Below, piece by piece: positions 49,901 through 59,567 of a DNA stretch of 64,000 bases. The stretch covers positions 144,436,476 through 144,500,475 of the forward strand of contig NC_081413.1 of NCBI RefSeq assembly GCF_030272615.1. The letters run 5' to 3'. A program made the translations under genes and the position numbers. Numbering within the stretch: the first letter of the stretch is position 1; each line of letters starts with the position of its first letter. The notes below the pieces were generated by a model that made no database searches, was not told where the DNA came from, and worked only from the letters and a program-made list of their open reading frames with translations. Source of the DNA: Cryptomeria japonica (lineage: Eukaryota; Streptophyta; Pinopsida; Cupressales; Cupressaceae).

Positions 49901-50071
49901 CCTTACATCTTCAACATACATCACGCCGTCGGAAACCCTAGAGAATGTGCCCATAGAGTCTTCTTTCTTAGCTATCTGGGGAACTTCCTTGAAAATGGGT
50001 CTCAGCCTATCCTTAACTTCAACAATGGTGGGATTTGCAATGAAATTAGGAGTAGATGATCCGGATGCCAT
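46962..50071 (-). pseudogene. N3 ORF2, near full-length
   Basis: About 1,035 codons from MASGSSTPNF at 50071 to a stop at 46962. One frame holds from 50071 to about 48030, a second from there to the end, so a single main frameshift plus several stops separates it from an intact gene. Regions: residues 1-330 globular, with YVEDVRTYIHC and WGYFKTFQENM; about 340-500 basic linker with KKRREKK and HSKKKKND; about 510-650 helical, with LIDEITKDRILKN and DARRLDAVKRDREI; 680-770 threonine/valine-rich; 780-1035 mostly coiled coil, with GLTSLTTSIDG and SLRGLVSPRLDSL. No enzyme motif seen. Position directly before the polypurine tract is where env-like ORFs sit in plant elements. Confidence 0.8.
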
Positions 50072-50449
50072 TTTGAAGAAATACCTAAAAAATGATCATT
50101 GGTGTGAAGACTTGATTGCTTCTCTGATGATTGCTGGAAATCCTTTCAGAATGCCTTTGCTCATTCTTAATCACCTGAAATTTGCCTTTGCTTCGCTCTG
50201 GATTGCTTGAATGCTAGGTGAGTAAAAATGAATTCACTTTATCCTTTTATCAGCAACTAAACCCTAATCCTTCACTGTCATAAATGCTTTGCGATGTACC
50301 CTATTGTATGTCAGTTTCATAGTCTTATGCCGAGTAAACCTTCATCAATGATTAAGACATCTCTCCAGATCTCTTCCAATCTCTCTTAGATCTCCTTCAG
50401 GGAATATGCAAGTTTTGCAATAAATTTTCCAACCCCTAAGGAATATGCC
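50072..50449 (-). other. N3 spacer between ORF1 and ORF2
   Basis: 378 bp, no supported ORF. Minus-strand CCTTAGGGGTTGGAAAATT just after the ORF1 stop is shared with N1 and N2. Confidence 0.45.
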
Positions 50450-51655
50450 TCAGTTACTGATGAAATTTCTTGCTGGTACAGGAATGCTCTATTCTACCAG
50501 TGGAGTTACCGGTGTAGATCCATCTCCACTTGGTTCTTTAGACTTTCTAACCCATCTCTTGGTGTGATCTTTTTGTATTTCATCTACCTTCTACTTTCAT
50601 TTCTCATTTTCTTTATCATTGCTAACCGGTTGAGTCTTACTTCTGCAGTACTTAGGAATATGACCTATTTTGTTGCATGCATAACATGTAACATTGTTCT
50701 TTTGAATTTCTTTAACATATTAGGTGTCATTCCTTGACCTAAATTGACTGGCCAAATGGCCAAACTTTCCACATGCATGACATTCAACATTCATTCTGCA
50801 ATCTTATGATCTATGACCATATTTCTTACAATTTGTACATTGATCGGGAACAAAATTGTAGTTTTGATTTGCTCTATTTCTACATTGTTTAGCCATATAC
50901 CCAAATTTATTACAAATAAAGAATCTACCATTGAATTTATAAGCATTAGATTACCTTACCAGTTTCCTCTAGTCTAATGAGTTCTGCATACTGGTTGTCC
51001 GATCTTCATTTAAAATACCGGAGCTTTTACCTTGTACAATTCCAAGTCCTCTAGAATCAACATTTTGCCTTTGTCTTTTCAATAAGTCATCCAACTGTGA
51101 AACACTAATCCAAATTTTTTCTTTATACTCACTTGCAGTAGTCAGATCATCTCTCAGAGTAGTTATTTGTCTTTCAAGATCTTGTTCATTATTCCGGGAG
51201 TGTGCCAATTCAGTTCTCAATAGATTATTCTCATGAGTCAATTTGCCACATTCATCAAATTTTTTCTTTAGAGATATAACAAGATTATCTTCCTTCTTCT
51301 TTTTGTCCTCAATATCTTTGGATAACCTCATAGTTAGGTCTTGCATTTTATTCCTCATGAGCATGTTTGCTTGACTTAGTTTCTAACATTGTTCCTTAAG
51401 TGCATTTTTCTCCTCATCATCCAGGTTTTGCAAAAGTTCCTTTCTCTTGGCTTGAGATGATGATAACCTTTCTTGCAGGACAAGGATGAATTCATTAACA
51501 AAATTCAATTCATCTTGCAATTTTAAATTCTTCATCCTTTCAACATCATAATCCTCAAGAGCCATCTCAAGTTGCTTCTCCATAGCCATTTTCAATGATT
51601 CTGGTTTCAGGATCTTCCTCAATTTGTTAAAATTCTTTTGAGGAACTAGGGTCTG
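50450..51655 (-). pseudogene. N3 ORF1: coiled-coil, multi-CCHC gag-like protein
   Basis: About 400 codons. Residues 1-230 are charged coiled coil (MEKQLEMALEDYDVERMK; NEQDLERQITTLRDDLTTA), open in one frame from the primer site to about 50969 with one stop. Then knuckles in series: ICNKFGYMAKQC, CTNCKKYGHRS, CHACGKFGHLASQ, CYACNKIGHIPKYC, so at least four, some missing a ligand. A short C-terminal tail ends at 50450. The series of knuckles after a long coiled coil differs from copia gag, which has one knuckle. Inferred role: RNA binding and particle assembly. Start uncertain. Confidence 0.77.
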
Positions 51656-51663
51656 ATACCAAT
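51651..51663 (-). other. N3 primer binding site
   Basis: Minus-strand ATTGGTATCAGAC directly after the LTR; TGGTATCAGA matches the tRNA-Met site. Confidence 0.85.
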
Positions 51664-52598
51664 TATTAGGATCCAAGAACACTTAGAGGGGGGGGGGTGA
51701 ATCAGTGTTCTGCTGGTAAGATATGATTTTACCTTTTTATAACATACACATATAAAATGGTAAATGAAGAAACATATAACTTGAAGCAAATAAACCATCC
51801 ACATAAATGAACACCATAACAAAAAGTTTATACGTGGAAAACATCAAAGAGGAAAAACCACAGTGGGATTTGTGACCCACAATATCAGTTCACTGGCCAT
51901 ATGAAAAGATATTACATAAAATGGGGGCCTACACATGCAGGAAGGCACACTCCCTAGAGCACATTGCTCACCACAAAAAAGAGTCTCACTGACTACAAGC
52001 TTCTACTAAAATGAAACAGTAATAATGAACTCACAAAATGCATCTGCTATGCCAAAAGGAGTTCCAGTTATAGTTCTGCTTTGTACCGGTTCATAAACCT
52101 TGAACCCTTCTATCAGTATCTCTTCTCCTCCAAGAATGATTTCCAAACCATCTACATATCATTGCATGATATAACATTCGCATACAAATGATCTACCTAC
52201 ATATACTTCACATTATACAGTTCTTCTATATTCTCCTATGTCACCATGTTCAAAATGACCTAGCAGAATGACCTATATACCCTTACAAACAATAAGCCTT
52301 ATGTTGGCTTACAATGTATTACAAAAGATATACAGTGTCAGCTTTATACAATAAAATGATTTTACAAATAAAAATTCCTTCAGGTCCAAGCCTAATGTCG
52401 GCTTTACTGAAGTGCTGGATGTCAGTGCGAGTGTTGGTGTAACCCTAGATTTTCCAATGCTGGTATCTGCCAGTGAATGCCTCCTAGTCTCGGTGTATGC
52501 CAGTGTAAGATTCCTTATGAATCTTGTTACCAAGTAACCATGTTGCCACGTTTCCATCAATGACAACATATGAATCCAATGAGTGTCAATTACGAACA
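51664..52598 (-). repeat. N3 5' LTR
   Basis: 935 bp, colinear with 45819-46750. The inner end has drifted (CCTAATA for CCCAACA) and the outer end reads TGTTCGTAATTGACAC on the minus strand. Target repeat TCAAA follows. Confidence 0.92.
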
Positions 52599-52603
52599 TC
52601 AAA

Positions 52604-53525
52604 TAGAAGTGAAGAGAAAAAGGAGTTAATAAAAAAAGAAAATGGAAGCTTTTATTTTCACTCTAGTCATGCTATTTAAACTCAAATTAGTGTCATAGAA
52701 GACTATGACATAAACTATGATGAGAGGAGAGAAAAGAGGAGAGGGAGAAATGAGGTGGAATTAATAATTAAAAATTATTAATTACACTCATAACTCAAAT
52801 TAGCCAATTAGTATATAAAAATATTAATTGTGACATGGACAAAAAGGATGAATAAATTAATATAAATTTATTTATTTAAAAAGGGACATGTTAACAAAGG
52901 AGTTGATTAATTATTTAATTAATCAACCTAGGGAAATGATTTGAATAATCTAGGATACCAACCCTAATGACGAATTAGGTCCCAATAATGATGATTGATA
53001 GGTCCTAATAGTGATGATTGATTGACTAATAATTAATAAAAATTAATGACAATCAACTGAGGTTGACAACAAAATAGGAAAAAAGATTGAAAAAGACTTA
53101 AGGTTGATAATGATAAAGAATTGATAAAAGATTGATAAGATCAACTGGCAATGACTTGATAAAGAATTGATAAGATCAATTAATAAAGTGCCATGAAAGG
53201 CTAATAGAGTGTCACAGAGGACTAATTGAAATTGATTGATAAAGAGGTTGATAATTAATGACTGATTAATTATCAACAAAGAGGGAATTAAGTCTAATTG
53301 TCAAGATGAGGCCAATTTGAATGATTTGGAAATGATAAAATGTCAATCATAATGATTTAGGACCAAATGCAAATAAAGAAGACTGATTAGGGTTGGATTT
53401 AAAATAAACTGAAACCAAAGGAATAACACAATGCCAACATATGATGAAGATCAAATGCGACATAGAAGACATGTTCAAAATTAGGCTAGCAACGTAGGAG
53501 TGATGACCAATTTTGAGTGTCTACA
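52604..53525 (-). repeat. LTR2, right fragment
   Basis: Continues LTR2 after N3 and ends on the plus strand in ATTTTGAGTGTCTACA, i.e. TGTAGACACTCAAAATTGG as read. Very AT-rich, with TTAATTAATC and GATTGATAAG runs like E1 and E3 LTRs. No gene. As no internal sequence of this family is adjacent, it is probably a solo LTR. Confidence 0.6.
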
Positions 53526-54328
53526 CCTAAAAATGAGTTACATAAGATTACTAAAGTATATTAATTAAATAATAGCATCTACAACTACCTGATTATAGTT
53601 CTGGTTAAGCACATTACACAAAATTTTCATACTCTACCTTATATTGCTCTGTTCCACTATTCTGCTCTAATCCAGAGCATAAATCTCTAATCTGTGCACG
53701 TGCAACTATGCACAATTGATCACCAACAAATTTCAAATTCACCAAACATACTAAAATGATCAAATACATCACTTATATATATATGCAACAAGATATTAAA
53801 TTAACCACATGTTAGCTTCAAGAACACTTAGCATTTTATGAAATGTGTACATACTGTCGGATAAATCTAAAATCAATATACCAATGCAGACCAAAATGAT
53901 TTTCCACATGTTGCCACAACCACTGAACTAAACACCCAAATCACAAAAATAATTACCAGAATTGATGCACATAATCTGCATACGGATTATCCACACAAAT
54001 CGGCTGTACTGCACTGATAAACTAAAAACCAATACACCGAAGATTCTAACTCGGACACTAATCATCACCAAAGGTTAAAAATTTGGAATAAGGTTGTCTA
54101 GACATCCATAAAATCATAACCAGATCCACAACACAAGATGATAATCAGAAAGGATGTATCAACCAAAATGCACAACACTATCAGATGCTCTGTTCTAGCT
54201 TGGCAGACTTGAACCAATCTTGAATCTGACTTCTAGTAGGATCACATACAACAATGCGGATGGGTGCACTGAATTGGGTTGCCATCAATGACAACACCAG
54301 ATATCTTGTGCAGTGTCTCTTTCCAACA
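53526..54328 (-). repeat. LTR P, right fragment
   Basis: Continues LTR P. GTTCTGGTTAAGCACATT matches GTTCCAGTTAAGTCC of N2. GTTGCCATCAATGACAAC at 54278-54295 is identical to the N3 LTR. Ends at CCAACA 54328, next to a polypurine tract. On the minus strand this is the 5' end of a 3' LTR. Confidence 0.7.
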
Positions 54329-54549
54329 ATCTCCCCCATTGGCATTGATGGCAACACTTAGTGAAAAATGATTAAGTGTCAGATCAAATATGAACACACA
54401 CTACAAAACAATCTTCCAAATTCCAAAACTCCCCCTGAGATGAATGTAGAAATTTTCACTTCCCTACACCCCCCCTTTAACATCAATGGAAAAGGCAGGG
54501 ATCCACATGCCAAAATTCATACAAAATTCCTATGAATAGACTACATATA
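54329..54549 (-). promoter_or_regulatory. Element P polypurine tracts (3' end of its body)
   Basis: Minus-strand CCAATGGGGGAGAT abuts the LTR, preceded by GTTGCCATCAATG at 54339-54355. A second tract, TTAAAGGGGGGGTG, lies near 54465-54478. The layout is as in N1-N3, so P is probably another member of that family or a copia A relative. Its body is cut at 54549 by copia B and lies outside the window. Confidence 0.6.
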
Positions 54550-56037
54550 TGTTGGCATTTCAATAGAAAGGAGATTATTGATATTCATTAAGGATATTGA
54601 GAAGGTTGTTGAAGATTATTGATATAACTGAAAAAGAATGATAACTATCTTTATAACATTATTTTATCATTGATGTCAAGAAATTGATTTTCTAATTCAG
54701 TATGATGTTGCCATATCTTGAGAAGATTGATTTGAAGAGAATTAAGATGTCGGTAAAAGACACAGAAAGAATGTGATGAATAAGGGGAGAAATAAGTTAT
54801 TCAATGGGAAACTATCACCGAGTTAGACAATGATGAGATCATGGTGTTTAGATTGTTTTAATATCCTACATATGTTGATCGTAAGGTTAATACTATACTA
54901 TGTCACCGAGCAAAGAACCTAGTTGGTAAACCCTAAGGAACCTAGTCGGTAAACCCTAAGGTTATTGATATTGGTTAATGAAGGCAGAATGTCTACCGAG
55001 TAAAGTTTAGTATTTACCGAGTTGCAACCGAGTTATGACAGATCGCATTGGATGGATAAAAGCATTATTTAATGAAGGACACTGATAAGCTGGAGATGTA
55101 TAAATGATTGGTATGCCGCACATGAAGTTTGTTAAGGATCTATGACAATGGAAGATTGGCAGGAAGATCTACAACTCAGATTAAACCAGCAATAACCTTG
55201 TGCAAGTTCCAAGAAAGGAATGCAAGTCCCAAGGCAAGGTAAAACGTTTTTAGATTGAAAGATGCATTGAACCTAGTCAAGATTGAAGATCTGATGGCTA
55301 AGATTGATCATGGGAAATGTGATCAAGGAGATTCGGCAGTTAGCAAATTGTTTATAAATAAGAAATTATTGATGAACAATGTATGCGGGCAAGTGTAAGC
55401 ACAAGGATGCTACATAGTGATTACCGAGCACATAAGCTTGAAGACCTGTTTGAATAACAGAGTAGGGAGCCTAGCAGAGGGACAAGATAAGTCCTATGAC
55501 AAGATTGTTTTGAGCAAAATAGAATCCGCTTTAGCATTTTAGATGTAAAGTTGCAGATATATTTTATTACTATTATTTTGTAAGTGACAGAAAATCTCTT
55601 AACCGAGTGGACTTAATAGTCTTATTTGTAAACCCTGTAGCAAGGTAACATTCTAAATGAGTGTTTGAAATCCTTTGACAAGGTCACTTCTAACAAAGTG
55701 AAGATCCTAACAGATTTGAGGGAAATCCCTTAACCGGGTCACATCTAGCAATGTGTTTGTAATCTTTAACAAGATTTGCTTTTAACCGAGCATACTCTAG
55801 AAGAGTATATTTCTTAGTGGTTCCAAAATCCCACAATGGTTTTTCTCTATTTGGGTTTCCACGTTAAATCTGGTGTTATATGTGTTATAATGATTATGTG
55901 TTTATGAGTGTGCATGTTTAGCAGTTTTTGATTATATTGCTGAAGTATAAGTTATCGAGGTTGAATCTATTGATTTTATGGAAGATTAAGTTTGTATGAT
56001 TCACCCCCCCCTCTCATCTTGTTAGCTATTGGCATCA
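54550..56037 (+). repeat. Copia B 5' LTR
   Basis: Starts TGTTGGCATTTCAATAG. TTATCATTGATGTCAAG lies about 120 bp in. Contains recurring ACCGAG units, TTAACCGGGTCACATC, the box CCCACAATGGTTTTTCTC with TTTCCACGTT, and CACCCCCCCCTCTCATC near the end. Its partner LTR is beyond the window, so the 3' edge (ATCA at 56037) is inferred. Confidence 0.8.
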
Positions 56038-56049
56038 AAAATTTAGAAT

Positions 56050-56061
56050 TGGTATCAGAGC
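56050..56061 (+). other. Copia B primer binding site
   Basis: TGGTATCAGAGC, an exact match to the plant tRNA-Met primer complement, about 12 bp after the LTR end. Confidence 0.92.
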
Positions 56062-56111
56062 AACTTGGACTCTGGAAGAAAAGTTTAAAGGTACTTGAGG
56101 AAAAGATCCGA

Positions 56112-57174
56112 AGATGTATAAAAGGGATGCACCAAATTGAACAAGTCAAGTTTCTCCACATCACCGAAAAGGATGAAGCTGCATTTATCAGGAATTGGAG
56201 AATATGCAACATATTAGTTGGAGAATGATTACATATCACCAAGCACCAACCCGATGACCTTGGAAGAGATAAAGGCAAAACAAGAACATATTCAAGCTAT
56301 GATTGAAATAACATCAACATTGACCGACTCAGAGTTTAATGATCTAGAAGGCTGCAATGATGCAAAAGCAATGTGGACTAAGCTCATATTTGTGTATGGT
56401 GGTGATGAACATGTCTAAAGAGAAAAAGTAGATAGTCTAAGAGGACAACTTGAATCCATGAGAATGAATGAAGGTGAGAACATAACCCAGTACAGTACAA
56501 GGTTAAAGAGGATTGTCAATCAAATTAAAGGAGCAGGAGGAACTATTGAAGAAAAGGATGTAACAAGTAAGTTGTTGAGAACCCTTCTACCTGCTTATGC
56601 CATTCGAGTCTCTGCAATCAATGAACTAAGGTCTATACCTAACATGCCAATTTCTTTGGATGCTACTATTGGTAAGCTACATGCATTTGAGTTAAGTAAT
56701 TTTGATAACAGTGGGTCTTCGGTAAATAAAGTAGAATCTGCATTTAGTTCTTTTCATATTGGTGAATCTGATGATTACAATGATAGAATGAGTAAGTACT
56801 CTGAAGGAAATCATAGTGGAGCAAGTGAAAGATTTTGTAAGAACATGGAAAAAGTACACAAACTATATGAGGAAATCAAGAAGCAAGAAGTGTTTGAAGC
56901 ATTATTAGCCAGAAGGTTACCGAGAGGAAAAGGTAAGTATAAAGGAAATCTAACTTTAAAATGTTTCAATTGTGATAAAATAGGACATATGGCTTCTAAC
57001 TGCCCTGACAAAGAATCTAGTGAAAAGAAAGAATACCGAGATAACAGGTAGAAAGACAACCAATACAAAGGACACCGAGACTTCAGAAGGAGAGATAGAA
57101 AGACATGCTTAGTAGCTGATGAGGAATCCAACGATGATAAATCTGATGAAATTGATACTGAGGAAGTTGTTTAC
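56112..57174 (+). pseudogene. Copia B gag
   Basis: MKLHLSGIGEYA-like text near 56170 is in another frame. From 56218 the main frame reads LTDSEFNDLEGCNDAKAMWT, FVYGGDEHV, RMNEGENITQYSTRLKRIV and LLPAYAIRVSAINEL, the copia gag (UBN2) pattern. Zinc knuckle CFNCDKIGHMASNC at 56962-57003 is intact. In-frame stops at 56416 and 57049 sit where glutamine is expected (TAA and TAG). The start codon is uncertain because the first 100 bp have frame changes. Confidence 0.85.
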
Positions 57175-57590
57175 GTGGCTATTAAAGATGGATCAGATGA
57201 AGAAAGGTATGAAGAAAAGGCCCTAATATCTCACATAAATAATAATTATTCTTGGATCATAGACAGTGGATGCTCACATCACATGACAGGTGATAAACAC
57301 GAGTTTGTTAAATTAGAAGACTATGATGGAGGCTATGTAAGATTTGGTAATGATGCACCATGTTCAGTGAAAGGTAAAGGATCTATAACACTTCTTGACA
57401 ATGCTAAATGTGATGATGTATACTGGGTTGAAGGATTGAAATACAATTTGTTGAGTGTAGCACAACTAAACAATACATGATACCAAATAGAATTTCAGAA
57501 TGGAATTGTCAAAGTTCATGACAAGCAGGGAAAGTTAGCTGCTACCAGGACACAAACAAAAGGTAATACATTTCATCTTGACTCAACTCG
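57175..57590 (+). pseudogene. Copia B protease
   Basis: WIIDSGCSHHMTGD carries an intact D-S-G (57262-57270). FGNDAPCSVKGKGSI and YNLLSVAQLNN follow. A TGA at 57478 stands where the family usually has arginine (CGA to TGA). Same frame as gag and integrase, so one polyprotein is implied. Confidence 0.87.
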
Positions 57591-58686
57591 GAACAAGTGT
57601 CTTTATGCTAAGATAGATGATACCTGGTTATGGCATAAAAGGTTTTGTCATGTAAATTATGATAATCTGATCAAAATAAGCAAGAAGCACTGAGTAAGAG
57701 GTCTACCGAGTCTGGAAAAACCTGAGAATTCTATGTGTCAAGGATGCCAGATGGGTAAGATGACAAGATCAAGCTTTACAAGTAAGTCCTACACTTCTAA
57801 AGGAATTGTAGATCTAGTACACACTGATCTTTGTGGTCCCATGAAAGTTCAAAGTTATTATGGTGATAAGTATTTCATATTATTTGTGGATGATTACTCA
57901 AGGATGATGTCAGTTATGTTTTTAAAAGAAAAATCAGAAGCTTTTCAAATGTTTAAATGGTACAAGGCAAGAGTTGAAAATGAAACAGGAAGACAACTGA
58001 AATGTCTTAGATCTGACAGAGGAGGAGAGTTCAATTCTGATGAATTTAACTTATTCTACAATGATCATGGTATAAAAAGGCAAGTATCTGCACCGAGAAC
58101 ACCTCAGCAAAATGGGATAGCCAAGAGAAGAAACAGATCAATTGTAGATAGTGCCAGAACCCTGATGATAGAAAAGAGGGTACCTCAAACATTTTGGAGA
58201 GAAGCAATCAACACTGTAGTTTACACCCTAAACAGAGTTCAACTGAAGAAAGGAACTATGAAGACACCATATGAGATCTGGTATGACAAGAAAGATAATG
58301 TAAGTTATTTTAAAATCTTTGGAAGTAGATGGTATGTTCACAAAGATGACAGAAATAAAAAGTTTGATCAGAAAAGTGAAGAAGGAACATTTCTTGGTTA
58401 TTCTTCTAGAAGTAAAGCATTTAAATGTCTGATCAAATCATCTAACAAAATAGTAGAAAGTGCAAATGTGAAAATTGATGAATTTGTAGAAAGAAACAAT
58501 GAAGGAAATACCAAAGAACCAGAAAATTATGAAGAACTGGTTTATGTTCAACCGAGAAGTCCTACCGAGAAAGCTGCTGAAGAAAATGGAGATAATGTCC
58601 AGTTACCAAGTGATGAAGAAGATCATACAGAACCTACCGAGCCTATATTAGCCAAATATGTCAGAAGACATCATGCATCAAGTTAG
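57591..58686 (+). pseudogene. Copia B integrase
   Basis: The zinc region is visible as WLWHKRFCHVNYDN and CQGCQMGKM, split by a TGA near 57692. Catalytic core: VHTDLCGPM, LRSDRGGEF, and QNGIAKRRNRSIVDSA, where the usual glutamate (VERRNR) reads lysine, so the third D-D-E residue is probably lost. The frame then runs open through the C-terminal part and an acidic tail to a TAG at 58684. Confidence 0.87.
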
Positions 58687-58689
58687 ATT

Positions 58690-59567
58690 ATAGGAGATAA
58701 GGATGATTCAGTGATGACAAGGAACAAACTAAGATAGAACATATGTCTAATATCTTAATTTGAACCGAGAATAGTAAAAGAGGCTTTTAATAGTGAAGAT
58801 TGGGTAAATGCTATGACAAAAGAGATTGATCAAATCAAGAAGAATGACACATGGACATTGATCCCAAGACCGAAAGACAGAAATGTAATCGGTACAAAGT
58901 GGATTTTCAGCAAAAAGCTAAATTAAAAAGGTGAGGTCATTCGAAACAAAGCAAGACTAGTTTGCAAAAGTTATGCTCAAGAAGAAGGAATAGATTATGG
59001 TGAGACTTTTGCACTTGTGGCTAGACTTGAGGGAGTAAGAACATTGTTGGCATATGCTACTTTCAAAAATTTCAAGGTATATCAAATGGATGTTAAATAT
59101 GCATTTTTTAATGGTATACTAGAAGAAGAAGTTTACATTGAACAACTTGAAGGATTTGTTGAAGACAAGAGTAAAGATCAGGTATGCAAATTGAACAAAG
59201 CTTTATATGGTCTGAAACAAACACCTAGAGCATGGTATGAAAGACTGCACTCTTACTTGATCAAGATTGGTTTTATAAGGACAAGTAAAAACAACAATAT
59301 GTACATGAAGAATGATGGGGACAATGAAATACTGATCTCAGCCATATTTGTTGATGATATTATATTTTGTGGAAATGACTCTCTATGCAAAAACTTTGGT
59401 AATGAAATGTGCAAAGAATTTGAGATGTCATTAATCGGTGAGATAAAGTATTTTATAGGTTTACAGATACTGCAAATGAAAGATGAGATTTTCATTACTC
59501 AATCCAAGTACATAAAGGAAATCTTGAAGAAATTTGGAATGGAGGATTCAAAACCTGTAAGTACTCC
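58690..59567 (+). pseudogene. Copia B reverse transcriptase, truncated
   Basis: The RVT_2 domain begins near 58790 (WVNAMTKEIDQIKKNDTWTL). Stops near 58735, 58758 and 58921 replace glutamine codons. From 59017 the frame is open: YQMDVKYAFFNG with the first catalytic aspartate at 59089-59091, FVDD at 59347-59358, LIGEIKYFIGLQI, and an end at MEDSKPVSTPV, where E4 enters. The thumb and all of RNase H are missing. Confidence 0.88.

Larger units (their letters stand above)
45819..52598 (-). mobile_element. N3, most complete pol-less LTR element
   Basis: 6.78 kb with both LTRs (45819-46750, 51664-52598), primer site ATTGGTATCAGAC, ORF1, spacer, ORF2, two polypurine tracts. Flanking GCAAA (45814-45818) and TCAAA (52599-52603) agree at four of five bases. 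No insertion interrupts it, so it shows the native layout of the family: the whole body is filled by ORF1 and ORF2 and leaves no room for pol. Inserted in LTR2. Confidence 0.92.
54550..59567 (+). mobile_element. Copia B, Ty1/copia retrotransposon truncated by E4
   Basis: 5' LTR, exact tRNA-Met site, then gag, protease, integrase and part of reverse transcriptase, all in one reading frame. The element stops within reverse transcriptase at 59567, where E4 begins. RNase H and the 3' LTR are not in the window. Compared with copia A it is better preserved: catalytic motifs are intact, and the breaks in the listed frame are stop codons rather than frameshifts. It is inserted in P just past the polypurine tract; only one flank (ATATA) is visible. 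Confidence 0.92.
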
